DNA of 64,000 nucleotides from Methylobacterium sp. 77 (GCF_000372825.1 NZ_KB910516.1:1334011-1398010); one strand, 5' to 3'; positions 37,382 to 46,921 are shown, counted from the stretch's first letter. Translations and numbers: made by a program. Notes: generated by a model not told the origin, from the sequence alone.

Positions 37382-38320
37382 TCAGGGATAGCGCACGGGC
37401 GGAGGGGATTCCGGCAGCGGGATGAACTCGGATTCGCCCGGCACGGTGTCGAAACGGGCCTGGCGCCAGTCTTCCTTGGCCTGCTCGATCCGCTCCGGTC
37501 GCGAGGAGACGAAGTTCCACCAGAGATGGCGCGGGCCGTCCATCGGCTCGCCGCCCAGCACCATGAAACGCGAGGCCTCCGTCGCCCGGACGCTGATGCG
37601 GTCGCCCGGATTGAAGACGAGGAGCTGGCCGGGACCGAACCCGTCCCCGGCGATCTCGATCGCGCCCGAGACGGTGTAGATCGCACGCTCGTCATAGGTC
37701 GGGTCGAGGGGCAGCACCGCGCCCGCCTCCAGCGCCACGTCGGCATAGACCATCGGGCTCGATGTCCGCACCGGGGACTTGGCGCCGAAGGCTTCGCCGG
37801 CGATCAGCCGGACGATCTTGCCCTCGCCGGTGAGGATCGGCAGCGCCTCGGCCTCGTAATGTTCGAAGGCGGGGGCGGTCTCCTCGTCCCTGCCGCTGAG
37901 TGCGACCCAGCTCTGGATGCCGAACAGCTTCGAGCCGGTCTGGCGGAGATCGGCACCCGTGCGCTCCGAATGGGTGATCCCCCGGCCCGCCGTCATCCAG
38001 TTGAGTTCTCCCGGACGGATCGGCAATTCCGTTCCGAGGCTGTCCCGGTGCATGATCTCGCCGTCGAACAGGTAGGTGACGGTGGAGAGGCCGATATGCG
38101 GGTGGGGCCGCACGTCCATGCCCTGGCCGAGGAGGAATTCCGACGGCCCCATCTGGTCGAAGAAGATGAACGGGCCGACCATCCGGCACTCCGTCGAGGG
38201 TAGCGCACGCCGGACCGCGAACGAGCCGAGATCGCGCGAGCGCGGCACGATCAGGGTCTTGATCGCGTCGCAGGTGAAGTGATCGCCCGGAACCGGGTCG
38301 TCCGCACTGTGCCAGCTCAT
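37382..38320 (-). CDS. pirin family protein (bicupin, quercetinase-like)
   Basis: 312 residues. The pirin N-terminal cupin has [29 protein letters not shown] (H73, H75) and GRGITHSE (H117, E119), the four metal ligands of pirins. The second cupin holds GQLLVFNPG and [20 protein letters not shown]. Such proteins can oxidise quercetin or act as regulators. A chloroperoxidase-like hydrolase gene is directly upstream on the same strand. Confidence 0.92.
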   Translation of the reverse strand: MSWHSADDPVPGDHFTCDAIKTLIVPRSRDLGSFAVRRALPSTECRMVGPFIFFDQMGPSEFLLGQGMDVRPHPHIGLSTVTYLFDGEIMHRDSLGTELPIRPGELNWMTAGRGITHSERTGADLRQTGSKLFGIQSWVALSGRDEETAPAFEHYEAEALPILTGEGKIVRLIAGEAFGAKSPVRTSSPMVYADVALEAGAVLPLDPTYDERAIYTVSGAIEIAGDGFGPGQLLVFNPGDRISVRATEASRFMVLGGEPMDGPRHLWWNFVSSRPERIEQAKEDWRQARFDTVPGESEFIPLPESPPPVRYP

Positions 38321-38388
38321 TGCCTGTTCGCCTTCTGCGCGATGCTCTCGAAGAGTGTTGTGGTTTGCGGGGCCGATCCGGGGCCGCC

Positions 38389-39222
38389 TCAGGCCTTGAA
38401 GAAGGCCAGCAGGTCCGGATTGATCACGTCCGCATGTGTCGTGCACATGCCGTGCGGGAAGCCCTCGTAGGTCTTGAGCGTGCCGTGCTTCAAGAGTGGG
38501 TGCGACAGCAGGGCGGCATCCGCGATCGGCACGATCTGGTCGTCGGTGCCGTGCATCACCAGGACGGGCACGTCGATGGCCTTCAAATCCTCGGTGAAGT
38601 CCGTCTCCGAGAAGGCCTTGATGCAATCGTAATGCGCCTTGGCGCCGCCCATCATGCCCTGGCGCCACCAATTGTCGATCACGCCCGGCGAGACTTGCGC
38701 GCCCGCCCGGTTGAAGCCGTAGAACGGACCCGCCGGCACGTCGCGGTAGAATTGCGCCCGGTTGGCCGCGAGCGCGGCGCGGAAGCCGTCGAAGACTTCG
38801 ATCGGCAGGCCGCCGGGATTCGCCGCGGACTTCACCATCACGGGCGGCACGGCGCCGATCAGCACCGCCTTGGCGACGCGGCCGGGTTCGGCACGGGCGA
38901 CATAGTGGGCGACCTCTCCGCCACCCGTGGAATGGCCGACATGGATGGCGTTCCTCACGTCGAGGGCGACGACGAGTTCGGCGACGTCGGCCGCGTAGGT
39001 GTCCATCTCGTTGCCGGTATCGGTCTGGGTCGAGCGACCATGGCCCCGGCGATCATGGGCGATCACGCGATAGCCTTTCGCGAGGAAGAACAGCATCTGG
39101 CTGTCCCAATCGTCGGCGCTGAGCGGCCAGCCATGATGGAAGACCACCGGCTGGGCATCCTTCGAGCCCCAATCCTTGTAGAAGATCTCGGTGCCGTCCT
39201 GCGTGGTCAACATGGGCATCAT
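38389..39222 (-). CDS. alpha/beta hydrolase of the non-heme chloroperoxidase/arylesterase type
   Basis: 277 residues. [18 protein letters not shown] (oxyanion region), [20 protein letters not shown] (nucleophile S98), the acid in [11 protein letters not shown] and the histidine in GFPHGM complete the catalytic triad of the cofactor-free haloperoxidase/esterase family. An AAGGAGAG site precedes the ATG at 39222. It is divergent from the LysR gene, which probably controls it. Confidence 0.9.
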   Translation of the reverse strand: MMPMLTTQDGTEIFYKDWGSKDAQPVVFHHGWPLSADDWDSQMLFFLAKGYRVIAHDRRGHGRSTQTDTGNEMDTYAADVAELVVALDVRNAIHVGHSTGGGEVAHYVARAEPGRVAKAVLIGAVPPVMVKSAANPGGLPIEVFDGFRAALAANRAQFYRDVPAGPFYGFNRAGAQVSPGVIDNWWRQGMMGGAKAHYDCIKAFSETDFTEDLKAIDVPVLVMHGTDDQIVPIADAALLSHPLLKHGTLKTYEGFPHGMCTTHADVINPDLLAFFKA

Positions 39223-39472
39223 GGCTCTCCTTCTGCTTGCGTGACTGCGATTCGAACAACGAATACCATCGATGCCGGAGCGTCGGACAAGGGTGTCACT
39301 CTTTGGAATGGAGCTCGGCGAGCGCCTCCCCGTCGCGCCGCCGATGACGGCGCGATCCGCGAGGCCGTACCGAACCACGTCATCCGCCGCCTGTCTGTCG
39401 GGCTTGTCCGTCGCCTGCCGCGTGGCGTGTCTGCGATGGAGGCATGATACGGCTTGTCACCGAGCTGTAAAA

Positions 39473-39500
39473 CAGAAACGATGGAAACCCATCGTTTCTG
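39473..39500. promoter_or_regulatory. 12-bp perfect inverted repeat at the LysR start
   Basis: Arms CAGAAACGATGG (39473-39484) and CCATCGTTTCTG (39489-39500) with a 4-base spacer sit 8 bases upstream of the LysR ATG at 39508. It could be an operator for autoregulation, or an RNA hairpin masking the ribosome-binding site. Confidence 0.6.
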
Positions 39501-39507
39501 GAAATGT

Positions 39508-40431
39508 ATGATGCGGTTACCCGACTTCGAGGCCTGGGCGATCTTCGCCAAGGTGGTGGAGACAGGCTCCTTCGGCAGGGCCGCGTCCGATCTCGGCTTG
39601 TCGAAGGCGACCATCTCCAAAGCCGTGACTCGCCTGGAAGTCCGCATCGGAGCGCGCCTCTTCCACCGGACCTCGCGCAAGCTTTCGCTCACGGAGGCGG
39701 GACAGGCCGCCAAGACCAGCGCCGCGCGCATCCTCTCCGAAGGGGAAGCCGCCGAAGCGGAGGCCAGCGCCGGCGCCTCCGAACCGCAGGGCCTGGTGCG
39801 GCTCGCCGCGCCGATGTCGTTCGGTGTCCTGCACGTCGCGCCCCGGCTGCCGGACTTCCTGAGCCAGTACCCTGCCGTGTCCGTCGATCTGCACTTGAGC
39901 GACGCCGTGGTCGACCTCATCGGCGGCGGTTTCGATATCGGATTGCGGATCGCCGCACTGCCGGATTCGTCTTTGCGCGCCCGTAAGCTCTGCGCCGTCC
40001 ACCGTTCGCTCGTGGCGACGCCCGGTTACCTGGAGCGGCACGGCCGGCCGGAGCATCCCGACGATCTCGTTCGGCATGCCTGCCTCGGCTACGCCTACCT
40101 TCCGACCCCGGATCGCTGGCGGTTCACGGACGGTCGAGGCACCGAGGCCGTGATCGCCCCGAAAGGCCCGATGCGCGCGAACAATGCCGACGCCTTGGCG
40201 CCCGCCCTGCGGGCCGGACTCGGCCTGGCGGTTCAGCCCGACTTCATGATCTGGGACGACCTGAAGGCCGGCAGGCTGGAGCGCGTGCTGCCCGACTGGT
40301 CCCTGCCGCCGATCGCCCTGCACCTCGTCATGCCGCCGGGCGAATTGCGCCCTGCCCGCGTCACGGCCTTGATCGCCTATCTGGCGCAGGTGCTGTCCAC
40401 GGCACCCTGGGCCGGGTCCGAACGTCCCTGA
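39508..40431 (+). CDS. LysR family transcriptional regulator
   Basis: 307 residues. The N-terminal winged helix [34 protein letters not shown] and [16 protein letters not shown] is classic. The effector-binding domain starts near residue 90 ([12 protein letters not shown]). It is divergent from the hydrolase at 38389-39222 with 285 bp between starts, the usual LysR layout for control of its neighbour. The ATG at 39508 was preferred over upstream in-frame starts because the DNA-binding domain then begins normally and the inverted repeat stays outside the gene. Confidence 0.88.
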   Translation: MMRLPDFEAWAIFAKVVETGSFGRAASDLGLSKATISKAVTRLEVRIGARLFHRTSRKLSLTEAGQAAKTSAARILSEGEAAEAEASAGASEPQGLVRLAAPMSFGVLHVAPRLPDFLSQYPAVSVDLHLSDAVVDLIGGGFDIGLRIAALPDSSLRARKLCAVHRSLVATPGYLERHGRPEHPDDLVRHACLGYAYLPTPDRWRFTDGRGTEAVIAPKGPMRANNADALAPALRAGLGLAVQPDFMIWDDLKAGRLERVLPDWSLPPIALHLVMPPGELRPARVTALIAYLAQVLSTAPWAGSERP

Positions 40432-40516
40432 CCCCGCGCGACGGTCGGGCGCGATCTTCGGCGGGTCGAAACCGAACCGCGCCGGGGTTTCCGGAGTCAG
40501 GTTGGTTCGGGTCGGC

Positions 40517-41311
40517 TCAGCCGAACAAGACCCCGTAGCCCTCCTCGAACACCCGTCCAAGTCGGCGGCGGTAATCGGCATAGGCCGGCATGCCGGATGT
40601 CACGCGTCCGTAACTGAGGTCCGGGCCGGCCGAAGCTTCGGGGATGAGGGCGAGCGGAGCTGCGGCTGGGGTCAGCTGAGTGCCGCGTCCCGCATGCAGC
40701 GTCGTGAGCAGCCCGAACATCTCGCCATGGATGGTCGGCCGGCAGAGCACGGCGAGGCGGCACTGCCCCTGCCAATTGGTGACGAGGTAGATCATGCCCG
40801 ACTGGTTCGGCACCGCGACGCTGCCGGTCTGCGCGAAAGGGGCATCGCTCCGTTCGGCCTCGCGGAAGGCAAGGCGCGCACTCGCCGCATCCCACGCGAT
40901 CTCGGTGCGATAGGCAAAGACCGCATCGGCCAGGCCGAAGGACGGTCGCAAGGTCAGGTAGCGCCCCTCGAGCCAAGCGGCGGATTCCCGGGAGTAGGAG
41001 CCGAGTTCCGATGGGGCATGCCGCGTCTCGGGTGCCGCGCTCACGGGCTCGGCGCCGTTGCGCAGGCGCTGGCCGAGCGCTTCCTCCAGGCGGATGGTGG
41101 TGGCGAGCGTGAAGGGCCGGCGACCGGCCAGTGCCTTCTCCAGGGTCGAGACGCTGATCCGCGCCAGATCGGCGAGCGTTTGGCGGGAGATCCGGCGACG
41201 GGCGAGCGCCTCGCGCACGGCCTGGGCAATGGCGCGGCTCTGGCCCTCGGGCAGCTCGGTCTCGGGTTCTTGCCCGGTCTCGGACTTTTGCACGGTCTCG
41301 GGTTTTTGCAC
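40517..41311 (-). CDS. helix-turn-helix regulator of the sortase locus
   Basis: About 264 residues. The N-terminal segment AIAQAVREALARRRISRQTL, then LARISVSTLEKALAGRRPFTL, is a Xre/lambda-like HTH. A C-terminal sensing domain with YSRESAAWLEGRYLTLRPSF and MIYLVTNWQGQCRLAVLCRP follows. The start is uncertain: a GTG at 41311 was chosen, with another GTG at 41293; an ATG at 41446 would overlap the sortase gene. Position after the sortase and target genes suggests that it regulates them or responds to their substrate. Confidence 0.65.
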   Translation of the reverse strand: MQKPETVQKSETGQEPETELPEGQSRAIAQAVREALARRRISRQTLADLARISVSTLEKALAGRRPFTLATTIRLEEALGQRLRNGAEPVSAAPETRHAPSELGSYSRESAAWLEGRYLTLRPSFGLADAVFAYRTEIAWDAASARLAFREAERSDAPFAQTGSVAVPNQSGMIYLVTNWQGQCRLAVLCRPTIHGEMFGLLTTLHAGRGTQLTPAAAPLALIPEASAGPDLSYGRVTSGMPAYADYRRRLGRVFEEGYGVLFG

Positions 41312-41381
41312 GGTCTCTCGGCTCGTCGCTCGTCTCCGCTGAGATCCGCACGAAACCGCACAGGCTGGCAAGAGCAGTGGG

Positions 41382-41957
41382 TCAGTCTCCGTCGTCCACC
41401 GCCTCTGCCTCCACAACCAGGCGCAGCGGCCCCTGCACCAGGCCATCCAGCGGCCAGCATGTCACGAGGGCGATGTTCCGTCCCGGGGCGGCCTGATCGA
41501 TGCCCGATGCGTCCCAGGACACGATCCGGCTGCCGCCGATCCGGAAACGGACGGTGCGTCCGTCTCGTCGGGTCACCGAGACGACATCGCCTGGTTTCAC
41601 CGCTCCGAGCCCTGCGAATTGCGTATCGCGATGGGCCGCGAAGATGGCGGTGCCGGGCTCGCCGGCCTCCGGCGTCCCGTCGAGATGGCCGGGGCCGAAG
41701 GCCAGGGCCTGCCCGCTGCCGCCGCGCAGGGCTATGAAGCTTCGTCCCGCCAGCGTGAGGCGGGCCACCGGCTCGGTATCGGCCGATGGCCAGGGCCGTA
41801 CCGGGCGGCCCTCGGCGATGCTTCGGGCGAAGGCACGCTCGAGAAGCACCTGCGCGAGCGCCGCCTTGGCGGGAATCCAGGCGGCCCCGATCAAGGTGCC
41901 GAGGCCCGCGAGGACGAGGAGGGTGGCGAGCACCCTCCCCCCGGTCGTGCGGCTCAT
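41382..41957 (-). CDS. class GN sortase
   Basis: 191 residues. An N-terminal membrane anchor (LATLLVLAGLGTLIGAAW) is followed by the sortase barrel with the catalytic His in IFAAHRDTQFAGL (H109), Cys in ALVTCWPL (C167) and Arg in QGPLRLVVEA (R179). Class GN enzymes occur in Gram-negative bacteria and cleave an LPxTG-like signal on a single co-encoded partner. That partner is the adjacent gene, whose stop overlaps this start by 4 bp. Confidence 0.93.
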   Translation of the reverse strand: MSRTTGGRVLATLLVLAGLGTLIGAAWIPAKAALAQVLLERAFARSIAEGRPVRPWPSADTEPVARLTLAGRSFIALRGGSGQALAFGPGHLDGTPEAGEPGTAIFAAHRDTQFAGLGAVKPGDVVSVTRRDGRTVRFRIGGSRIVSWDASGIDQAAPGRNIALVTCWPLDGLVQGPLRLVVEAEAVDDGD

Positions 41958-44107
41958 TGGACCCCCCGAACCCGGCGAAGGGTGAGCAATCCGCCGAGCA
42001 GCAGGACGAGACCCAGGAGGATTTGCGCCCGGGTGCCCGCCCCGGTCTGGGGGAGTGGGACCGCCGGGGCCGGAGCCGTGGCCTGGGCAGGGATGAGAGC
42101 CGCGCCGCGCTCCTGCGGCCGCTGGATGGCCCGTTCGCCGAAGACCTTCGCGAAATCCCAGCCCGCGGGCAGGTTCAGGGGCAGATCGGCTGCGACGAGG
42201 GGAGTGCCGCTCGGCCGGCGCGGCGTCGCGTCGACGGCGACGAGGCTGGTCAGGCGGGTCATCAGCTTGTGCGTCAGGGCGAGCTGCAGGATCGTGGCAT
42301 CGGCCTGGTTCGCCATCACGCGCCCGGTGACGCGAGCGGTTTCGGCCTCGCCGATCTTCGAGCGTGCCCAGACCTTCGAGATGCCCTCCCCCTCGGCGGC
42401 GTCGGCCAGGGACACGCTGGTCTGCCATGGCGCGTCGCCGATGCGGCCCGTCACGGTCAGGGTACCCGACGGGTCGGCAATCTCGGCCGCGAGCACCACC
42501 GGCTCACCGCGATAGAGGTCGGGCAGCGGGTTCGGGGTGATGTCGCCCCCATTCGACAGGGTGGCGGCGAGATCGGTGACGGCGGGGTTCTCGAGCTTGG
42601 CATAGAGGCTGCGGGTGCGCTCCGCGACCTGATCGACGGTGTGGATCGCGGTGTAGCTGCCCCGGCCGATCTCGGCGGCGTGACGCATCAGGTGTCCGTT
42701 CGGAGCCGACCCGATCCCGACCATGAACAGCCGGCTCCGGCCGAGGCCGTCATGGATCGCGGCGAAGATCTGGTTCTCGTTGCCGATGGCGCCATCCGTG
42801 AGGAAGACGATCTGGCGGACGCGGCTCCGATCCTCAGGATGGCTGTCGGCGAGCGCCGCGCGGAGGGGAGCGAGCATCTCGGTGCCGCCGCTCGCTTCCA
42901 GTCCGGCGACGAAGCTTTCGGCCGCCCGCAGATTCTCCGGGTTCGCCGGGACCGGCTCCGGAAAGAGCTGGCTCATGGTGTGGTCGAAGCGGATGACGGT
43001 GAATTGGTCCCGGGGGGTGAGACGGGCCAGGCCGGCGAGCAATCCGGCCTTTGCCTGCCGCATCGATGGGCCGGACATCGACCCCGAATTGTCGATGACG
43101 AAGACCACGTCACGGGGCTGGCGCTGCGCCGCAGTCGCGTCGGGCGGGGTGAGGGTGGCGAGGAGATAGGTGCGGCCGGCCACAATCTCCCGGAACAGTC
43201 CGAGGCGCGGCTCCATGCTCGGCACGGGTTCCCAGGTGAGCTCGAAGTCGCGGTCGGCGGGGACGACCCCGTCGGCCAGGGTCACGCGCCGGGAATCCGG
43301 ACCGGTCTCGTCGATCTGGAGCGGGTGCGTGGCGCTTCTCAGCGTGTGGATCGGAAAGCCGGCCTGGAGCCGCACCGTGATACCGACAGGATTGACCGGG
43401 GCGGAAAGGGAGGGGTCGAGAACGGGCGCGTTGATCCGGTGGCGATCGGGCACCGGGTCGGAGCTCGTCTCGTCACGGGCCGAGACGAGCTCCGCTGCGG
43501 CAGGGGCCGGGCTGTATCGGGGCGCCACCACCAGGGGCAGGCGCAGGGAGCGGGTGCCCCCCGAAAGGGCCACCGTCTGCTGGTACTCGATCTGCACCAG
43601 CACGGTCTCGCCCGGTCCGATATTGGCGACGGTGTTGGTGAAGACGTTGGGCCGCTCCTGCTCGGTCAGGGCCGCGCTCCGTCCGGCCGCCTTGGCGGCC
43701 TCGTAGATGCGCTTGGCCGCCGCGCGTTCGCGAATCTCGGCGACGATCACCTTGTCGCCGATCACGAGCTTCATCGTATCGACCGCCGAATCTTCCGGCA
43801 GCGGGAAGAGGTAGGTCCCTTCCACCCAGGATCCGGTGGTGTTGCGGAAGGCCTGCGTCACCACCGTGCGGGCGGTCGGGCCGCTGACGGTGACGCTGAA
43901 ATCGGTGCTGAGGCGCGGCGCCTCTACGGGCGCGGCGGCATCCGGCCCGCGCAGAACCAGGCTACCGCTCGACGGTGCCGGCAGGGCACTGGCCGAGCAG
44001 ATCGAGATGAGCAGCGCGAGAAGCGCCAGGAACAAAGGCGAGACGGACCGGACGATCCCGGTGCCATCCGCTGAGCGGAGGCGCGTGGTGAGACTAGAGG
44101 GCAGCAT
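41954..44107 (-). CDS. sortase target protein with VIT and vWFA domains, LPQTG signal
   Basis: 717 residues. A signal peptide (SPLFLALLALLISICSASA) is followed by a VIT domain (about 65-195, inter-alpha-trypsin-inhibitor-like), a von Willebrand A domain with a MIDAS motif VFVIDNSGSMSG (D339, S341, S343) and LTDGAIGNE, and at the end LPQTG (685-689), a hydrophobic helix and RRVRGVQ, the full cell-wall-sorting-type tail. This is the marine proteobacterial sortase target architecture. The protein is probably anchored in the envelope or released by the coupled sortase; its ligand is unknown. Confidence 0.92.
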   Translation of the reverse strand: MLPSSLTTRLRSADGTGIVRSVSPLFLALLALLISICSASALPAPSSGSLVLRGPDAAAPVEAPRLSTDFSVTVSGPTARTVVTQAFRNTTGSWVEGTYLFPLPEDSAVDTMKLVIGDKVIVAEIRERAAAKRIYEAAKAAGRSAALTEQERPNVFTNTVANIGPGETVLVQIEYQQTVALSGGTRSLRLPLVVAPRYSPAPAAAELVSARDETSSDPVPDRHRINAPVLDPSLSAPVNPVGITVRLQAGFPIHTLRSATHPLQIDETGPDSRRVTLADGVVPADRDFELTWEPVPSMEPRLGLFREIVAGRTYLLATLTPPDATAAQRQPRDVVFVIDNSGSMSGPSMRQAKAGLLAGLARLTPRDQFTVIRFDHTMSQLFPEPVPANPENLRAAESFVAGLEASGGTEMLAPLRAALADSHPEDRSRVRQIVFLTDGAIGNENQIFAAIHDGLGRSRLFMVGIGSAPNGHLMRHAAEIGRGSYTAIHTVDQVAERTRSLYAKLENPAVTDLAATLSNGGDITPNPLPDLYRGEPVVLAAEIADPSGTLTVTGRIGDAPWQTSVSLADAAEGEGISKVWARSKIGEAETARVTGRVMANQADATILQLALTHKLMTRLTSLVAVDATPRRPSGTPLVAADLPLNLPAGWDFAKVFGERAIQRPQERGAALIPAQATAPAPAVPLPQTGAGTRAQILLGLVLLLGGLLTLRRVRGVQ

Positions 44108-44889
44108 GGGCGTGATCTCCGGGCTTCCGGCACGATGGCCGGCGCGTCACAGAGGTTCACCCGCGCATCGAAGCTTCGCCACGGGACGCTTCTGCCAGTC
44201 TCGGGCCGCACCCGGACGACCTCGCCCGGTGCAGGCGGATCTGTGCGGTTTCTGTCCGGTCCCGTGCGGACAATGCGGTTCCGCTCCGCCCTCGAGTTCG
44301 CCCGGTAACCTCGCCGCCCGGCCACACGCCCCCTCCCCCTGACGGTCGTCGCCAGCATGCGGCAGTCGGCTTTGGTAAGAGGTGGGTCCAGTCGCGAGCC
44401 GTGGGCGTCTTCGACGAGGCAGCCGTTCGTTCCTGGCTCGGGTCAGTCCGGGAGCCGGCAGCACGATGGTCTCGCCGGGTCCGTGCCACTCCGCGAAGGC
44501 CGCGTGAACGTTCTCTGTGGGGCGAAGACCTTCACCGAAGCCGATCTCCTCGCCACCGCGGTCATCTCGGCGCTCGAGGATCTCCGCCCTGCGCGCATTG
44601 CCGGCCAGCGCGTCGTCATATGAGGTCGTCCTGCTCGCCCTTTCACGCTACTCAGGCGAGAAATCAGGCAGCAAAAAACCCGCCAAGTCATTGACCGAGC
44701 GGGCTAAAAGCAGTGGCTGGGGGACGAGGATCCTGTTCCCGTTGCCAGCCTCGGATAAACCTAAGCAAGATCAATGACTTGCCGCGCATATCGGCTGGGG
44801 ATGTGTAGCAATGAAGTGGGCAGTTGGCAATTGCCTGCGCTTCGTCGATCGCCAGGATTTTGGTGTCGCTATATCGCCTCCCAACTCAC
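44108..44889. other. backbone-to-island transition, no convincing gene
   Basis: About 780 bases. From 44640 on base composition drops and codon-biased frames stop. A frame ending at 44623 (SALEDLRPARIAGQRVVI at its end) could be the tail of a truncated gene but has no recognisable domain. A segment at 44710-44760 (GGCTGGGGGACGAGGATCCT) faintly resembles the 3' part of a minus-strand tRNA, which would suit an integration site, but it does not fold as an intact tRNA. Confidence 0.4.
44673..44704 (-). terminator. hairpin with T run downstream of the ArdC-like gene
   Basis: On the minus strand CCCGC and GCGGG enclose further partly paired bases and are followed by TTTTTT (A run at 44673-44678). 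It is about 190 bp past the ArdC-like stop, or it could be the terminator of a lost tRNA. Confidence 0.5.
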
Positions 44890-45906
44890 TCACTGGCGGT
44901 TGGCAGTAGCTCGCGTTCGGTTCGCCGCGCGCATTGGTGCTGATCCTACTGACACACCCAAAAAGGTGGTTGCTGCCGCGGATGGTTTAACGAGCGCGGA
45001 TGCGCCGGTGGCGTCGCTTCGTTCGGCTAATACCTCCGCGTTTGGTTGCATGTCGGCCAGATAGTCGGCGGCGCGTGAGCCTTGCGTGGCGGCGGTTGCG
45101 AGTGCGTGGGGGTCGGCGCGTAGGAGGGGTGCCCAGGATGCGCAGTATGCCGCGTGGTTGGAGTGCGGGACGCGGGCAATCCCAAGGTCGGCCAGGATGA
45201 AGGCGGCGCCAAGCTCGGCCACGAGTTCCTCGGCTGCGTAGCTGTGGGCGCCGAAGCGGCCGGTGAGGTCACGGGCGAGTCGGTGGGGTGTTCCCGTCCA
45301 ATGAACGAGTTCGTGCGCGAGCGTGCCGGCGTAGCCCTCGGTGGAGTGGAAGGTGGTGCGGGTAGGCATGCGAATTGTGTCGGTAGCGGGCACGTAGCAG
45401 GCGCGTGTGCCGCCCTCGTGGATTGTCGCGCCGGTGTCCGTGACGAAGCTGTCGAAGGCTGGGGGCGGCAGTATGGTTGTGCCGCTTGATGGCAGGACCA
45501 CTTGGGTGGGGGCTGTGTCGACCTGTGCGACGTTGAACACGTTGGCGGCGCGGGCGACGAAGGGGACGCTGCCGGGCTTCTTTGAGCCGTTTGTCTCTGC
45601 CGCTGCGTCGGTACCTCGGGGCAGCTCTTTGTAGAACAGTACGAGCGTGCTGCGTTCGGCTCGACGAACCTGGGCTCCGAGCGCTGTCCATTGACGATAG
45701 GTGGCCCACCGCGCGTCCGTGTATCCGTTGGCCTGCGCCGCGCACCAAAGCGCAAGGATGTTGATGCCACGGTACCGACGAACCGTGCTGGCATTGCAGG
45801 GCATCGGGTCTGCGCCGTGCCAGGGTAGTGTCCATGAAGCGGGGTCAGCCGTCTCCAGCTGCTCCAAAATGGCGGCGGCAACACGGGTGTGCAGGTCGTT
45901 TGGCAT
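44890..45906 (-). CDS. ArdC-like antirestriction protein (ssDNA-binding plus zincin domain)
   Basis: 338 residues. The N-terminal ArdC-type domain (HTRVAAAILEQLE, then WTLPWH and YRGINILALWCAAQANGY) is followed by a zinc metallopeptidase domain with GTLAHELVHWTGTPHRL (H198, E199, H202) and a downstream glutamate in YAAEELVAELGAAFI. ArdC proteins travel on conjugative plasmids and integrative elements and protect incoming DNA from restriction. GC content and third-position bias are lower than in the backbone genes. The ATG at 45906 was chosen because the canonical domain starts there. Confidence 0.88.
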   Translation of the reverse strand: MPNDLHTRVAAAILEQLETADPASWTLPWHGADPMPCNASTVRRYRGINILALWCAAQANGYTDARWATYRQWTALGAQVRRAERSTLVLFYKELPRGTDAAAETNGSKKPGSVPFVARAANVFNVAQVDTAPTQVVLPSSGTTILPPPAFDSFVTDTGATIHEGGTRACYVPATDTIRMPTRTTFHSTEGYAGTLAHELVHWTGTPHRLARDLTGRFGAHSYAAEELVAELGAAFILADLGIARVPHSNHAAYCASWAPLLRADPHALATAATQGSRAADYLADMQPNAEVLAERSDATGASALVKPSAAATTFLGVSVGSAPMRAANRTRATANRQ

Positions 45907-46102
45907 CAGGATAGTTCCGGTGGGCCCTGTAGGGCGGCAATCCGGGTTCCCGCTGGGGCGGCGGTTTTTCACGGTTGGCAGTGTCGCCCTGTTCGTTAGG
46001 CCGGCGGCAGCGTGTCCGTGCTTCGGCTCCAAGCCATCGGCGTATTCGTCTGTCTTCGCCCGGATCTTGGTGAACGTTTGAGGGAGGCCGGCTTGCCTAG
46101 GG

Positions 46103-46135
46103 GCAAGGCTTTGCCAGGCATTGGCAAAGCCTTGC
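46103..46135. repeat. perfect 14-bp inverted repeat
   Basis: Arms GCAAGGCTTTGCCA and TGGCAAAGCCTTGC with a GGCAT loop, 200 bp upstream of the ArdC-like start. Confidence 0.8.
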
Positions 46136-46350
46136 ATCAAACCGAGGGGTCCGGATCTCGGAGCCACGCCGTCGGTCGACCGGCGGATCGAAGGTGCAAC
46201 CTTGTTATAGGCGAGGCCGGGGTTGTGCTGACGGCCTTTGCGCACCGCTTCCCGCCACCTTGGACGGACAACGCGAACGGACCCTACCCGCTCGATCCGC
46301 TGGCATCGGGGTCGTTCTGGAGGTCTGGGGCAACCCATTCCCTTCATCCT

Positions 46351-46377
46351 GCGGTCTGCCCCGTTTGGGCAGACCGC
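46351..46377. repeat. perfect 11-bp inverted repeat
   Basis: Arms GCGGTCTGCCC and GGGCAGACCGC with a CGTTT loop. Confidence 0.8.
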
Positions 46378-46630
46378 TTGCTATCGATGCCCTTCGACTT
46401 GCGACCCGGCGTTCCCCATCCCGCCTGGTTAGCGGTGGAGGCTCGGGGCTCATAGGGAGCGTGGCTCTTTCCTTTCGGCGGGGAGAAGCTCGGCTCCACG
46501 CCTGGAATTAGGAGCACCGTTTCGCTTAGGGCCTTCGATCCAAGGTGTGTAGCGGCTGCTCATGTCAACCGCGAACCTGCACCAGCGCAGCCTTATTTAA
46601 CTGCCCTGGGACGTGGCACGCATGTCCTAT

Positions 46631-46669
46631 TGATCCTCCCCCCGGTTTCGCGGACACGGGGGAGGATCA
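46631..46669. repeat. perfect 12-bp inverted repeat
   Basis: Arms TGATCCTCCCCC and GGGGGAGGATCA with a 15-base loop, 10 bp before the small frame at 46679. It could be a folded insertion-sequence end. Confidence 0.7.
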
Positions 46670-46678
46670 CGCGAATGG

Positions 46679-46921
46679 ATGGAGCATTTTGCGCTCTGGT
46701 GCGAGGGGCAGGTTGGCCTAGTCACGACGCAGGAAGAAGTGATCGCTGCTTTGGAGCGATATCTACTTTTCGTTCTTCAACGCACTTACAGCGATGGGGC
46801 TCACTTGAGGCGGGCGGTCTTCGAGATGTTGCAGTACCAGTGTGCGGAATCAGATATTTCTGACCGTCTAACAAGTTGGCTATCTGCACTTGTCAGAGGC
46901 CAGCGGCAGCTCGCTGCGTAG
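46679..46921 (+). CDS. possible small hypothetical protein (80 aa)
   Basis: An 80-residue frame with mixed hydrophobic/charged composition that could form an all-helical protein (TTQEEVIAALERYLLFVLQR, then LRRAVFEMLQYQC). No ribosome-binding site is obvious and no family was recognised. It lies 60 bp upstream of the IS630 element. Confidence 0.4.
   Translation: MEHFALWCEGQVGLVTTQEEVIAALERYLLFVLQRTYSDGAHLRRAVFEMLQYQCAESDISDRLTSWLSALVRGQRQLAA

Larger units (their letters stand above)
45907..46678. other. gene-free stretch with three perfect hairpins upstream of the ArdC-like gene
   Basis: About 770 bases in which no frame looks coding. Perfect inverted repeats lie at 46103-46135 (14-bp arms), 46351-46377 (11-bp arms) and 46631-46669 (12-bp arms). 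None has a T run. This may be a replication, transfer or regulatory region of the mobile element, or decayed sequence. Confidence 0.5.

Noticed and set aside
35175..37391. A 738-codon plus-strand frame opposite the Kef-type antiporter
   Set aside because: Asp/Arg/His-rich shadow composition with no hydrophobic core.
44357..44623. An 88-codon plus-strand frame before the island
   Set aside because: The C-terminal end looks protein-like, but the rest does not and no family matches; mentioned only in the region note.
44710..44760. A possible tRNA gene at the island boundary
   Set aside because: Only a faint resemblance to a T-arm/acceptor segment; no complete cloverleaf could be drawn, so it is described only as a possible remnant.
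46012..46455. A 147-codon plus-strand frame upstream of the ArdC-like gene
   Set aside because: It spans two perfect hairpins, has no ribosome-binding site and no domain-like pattern.
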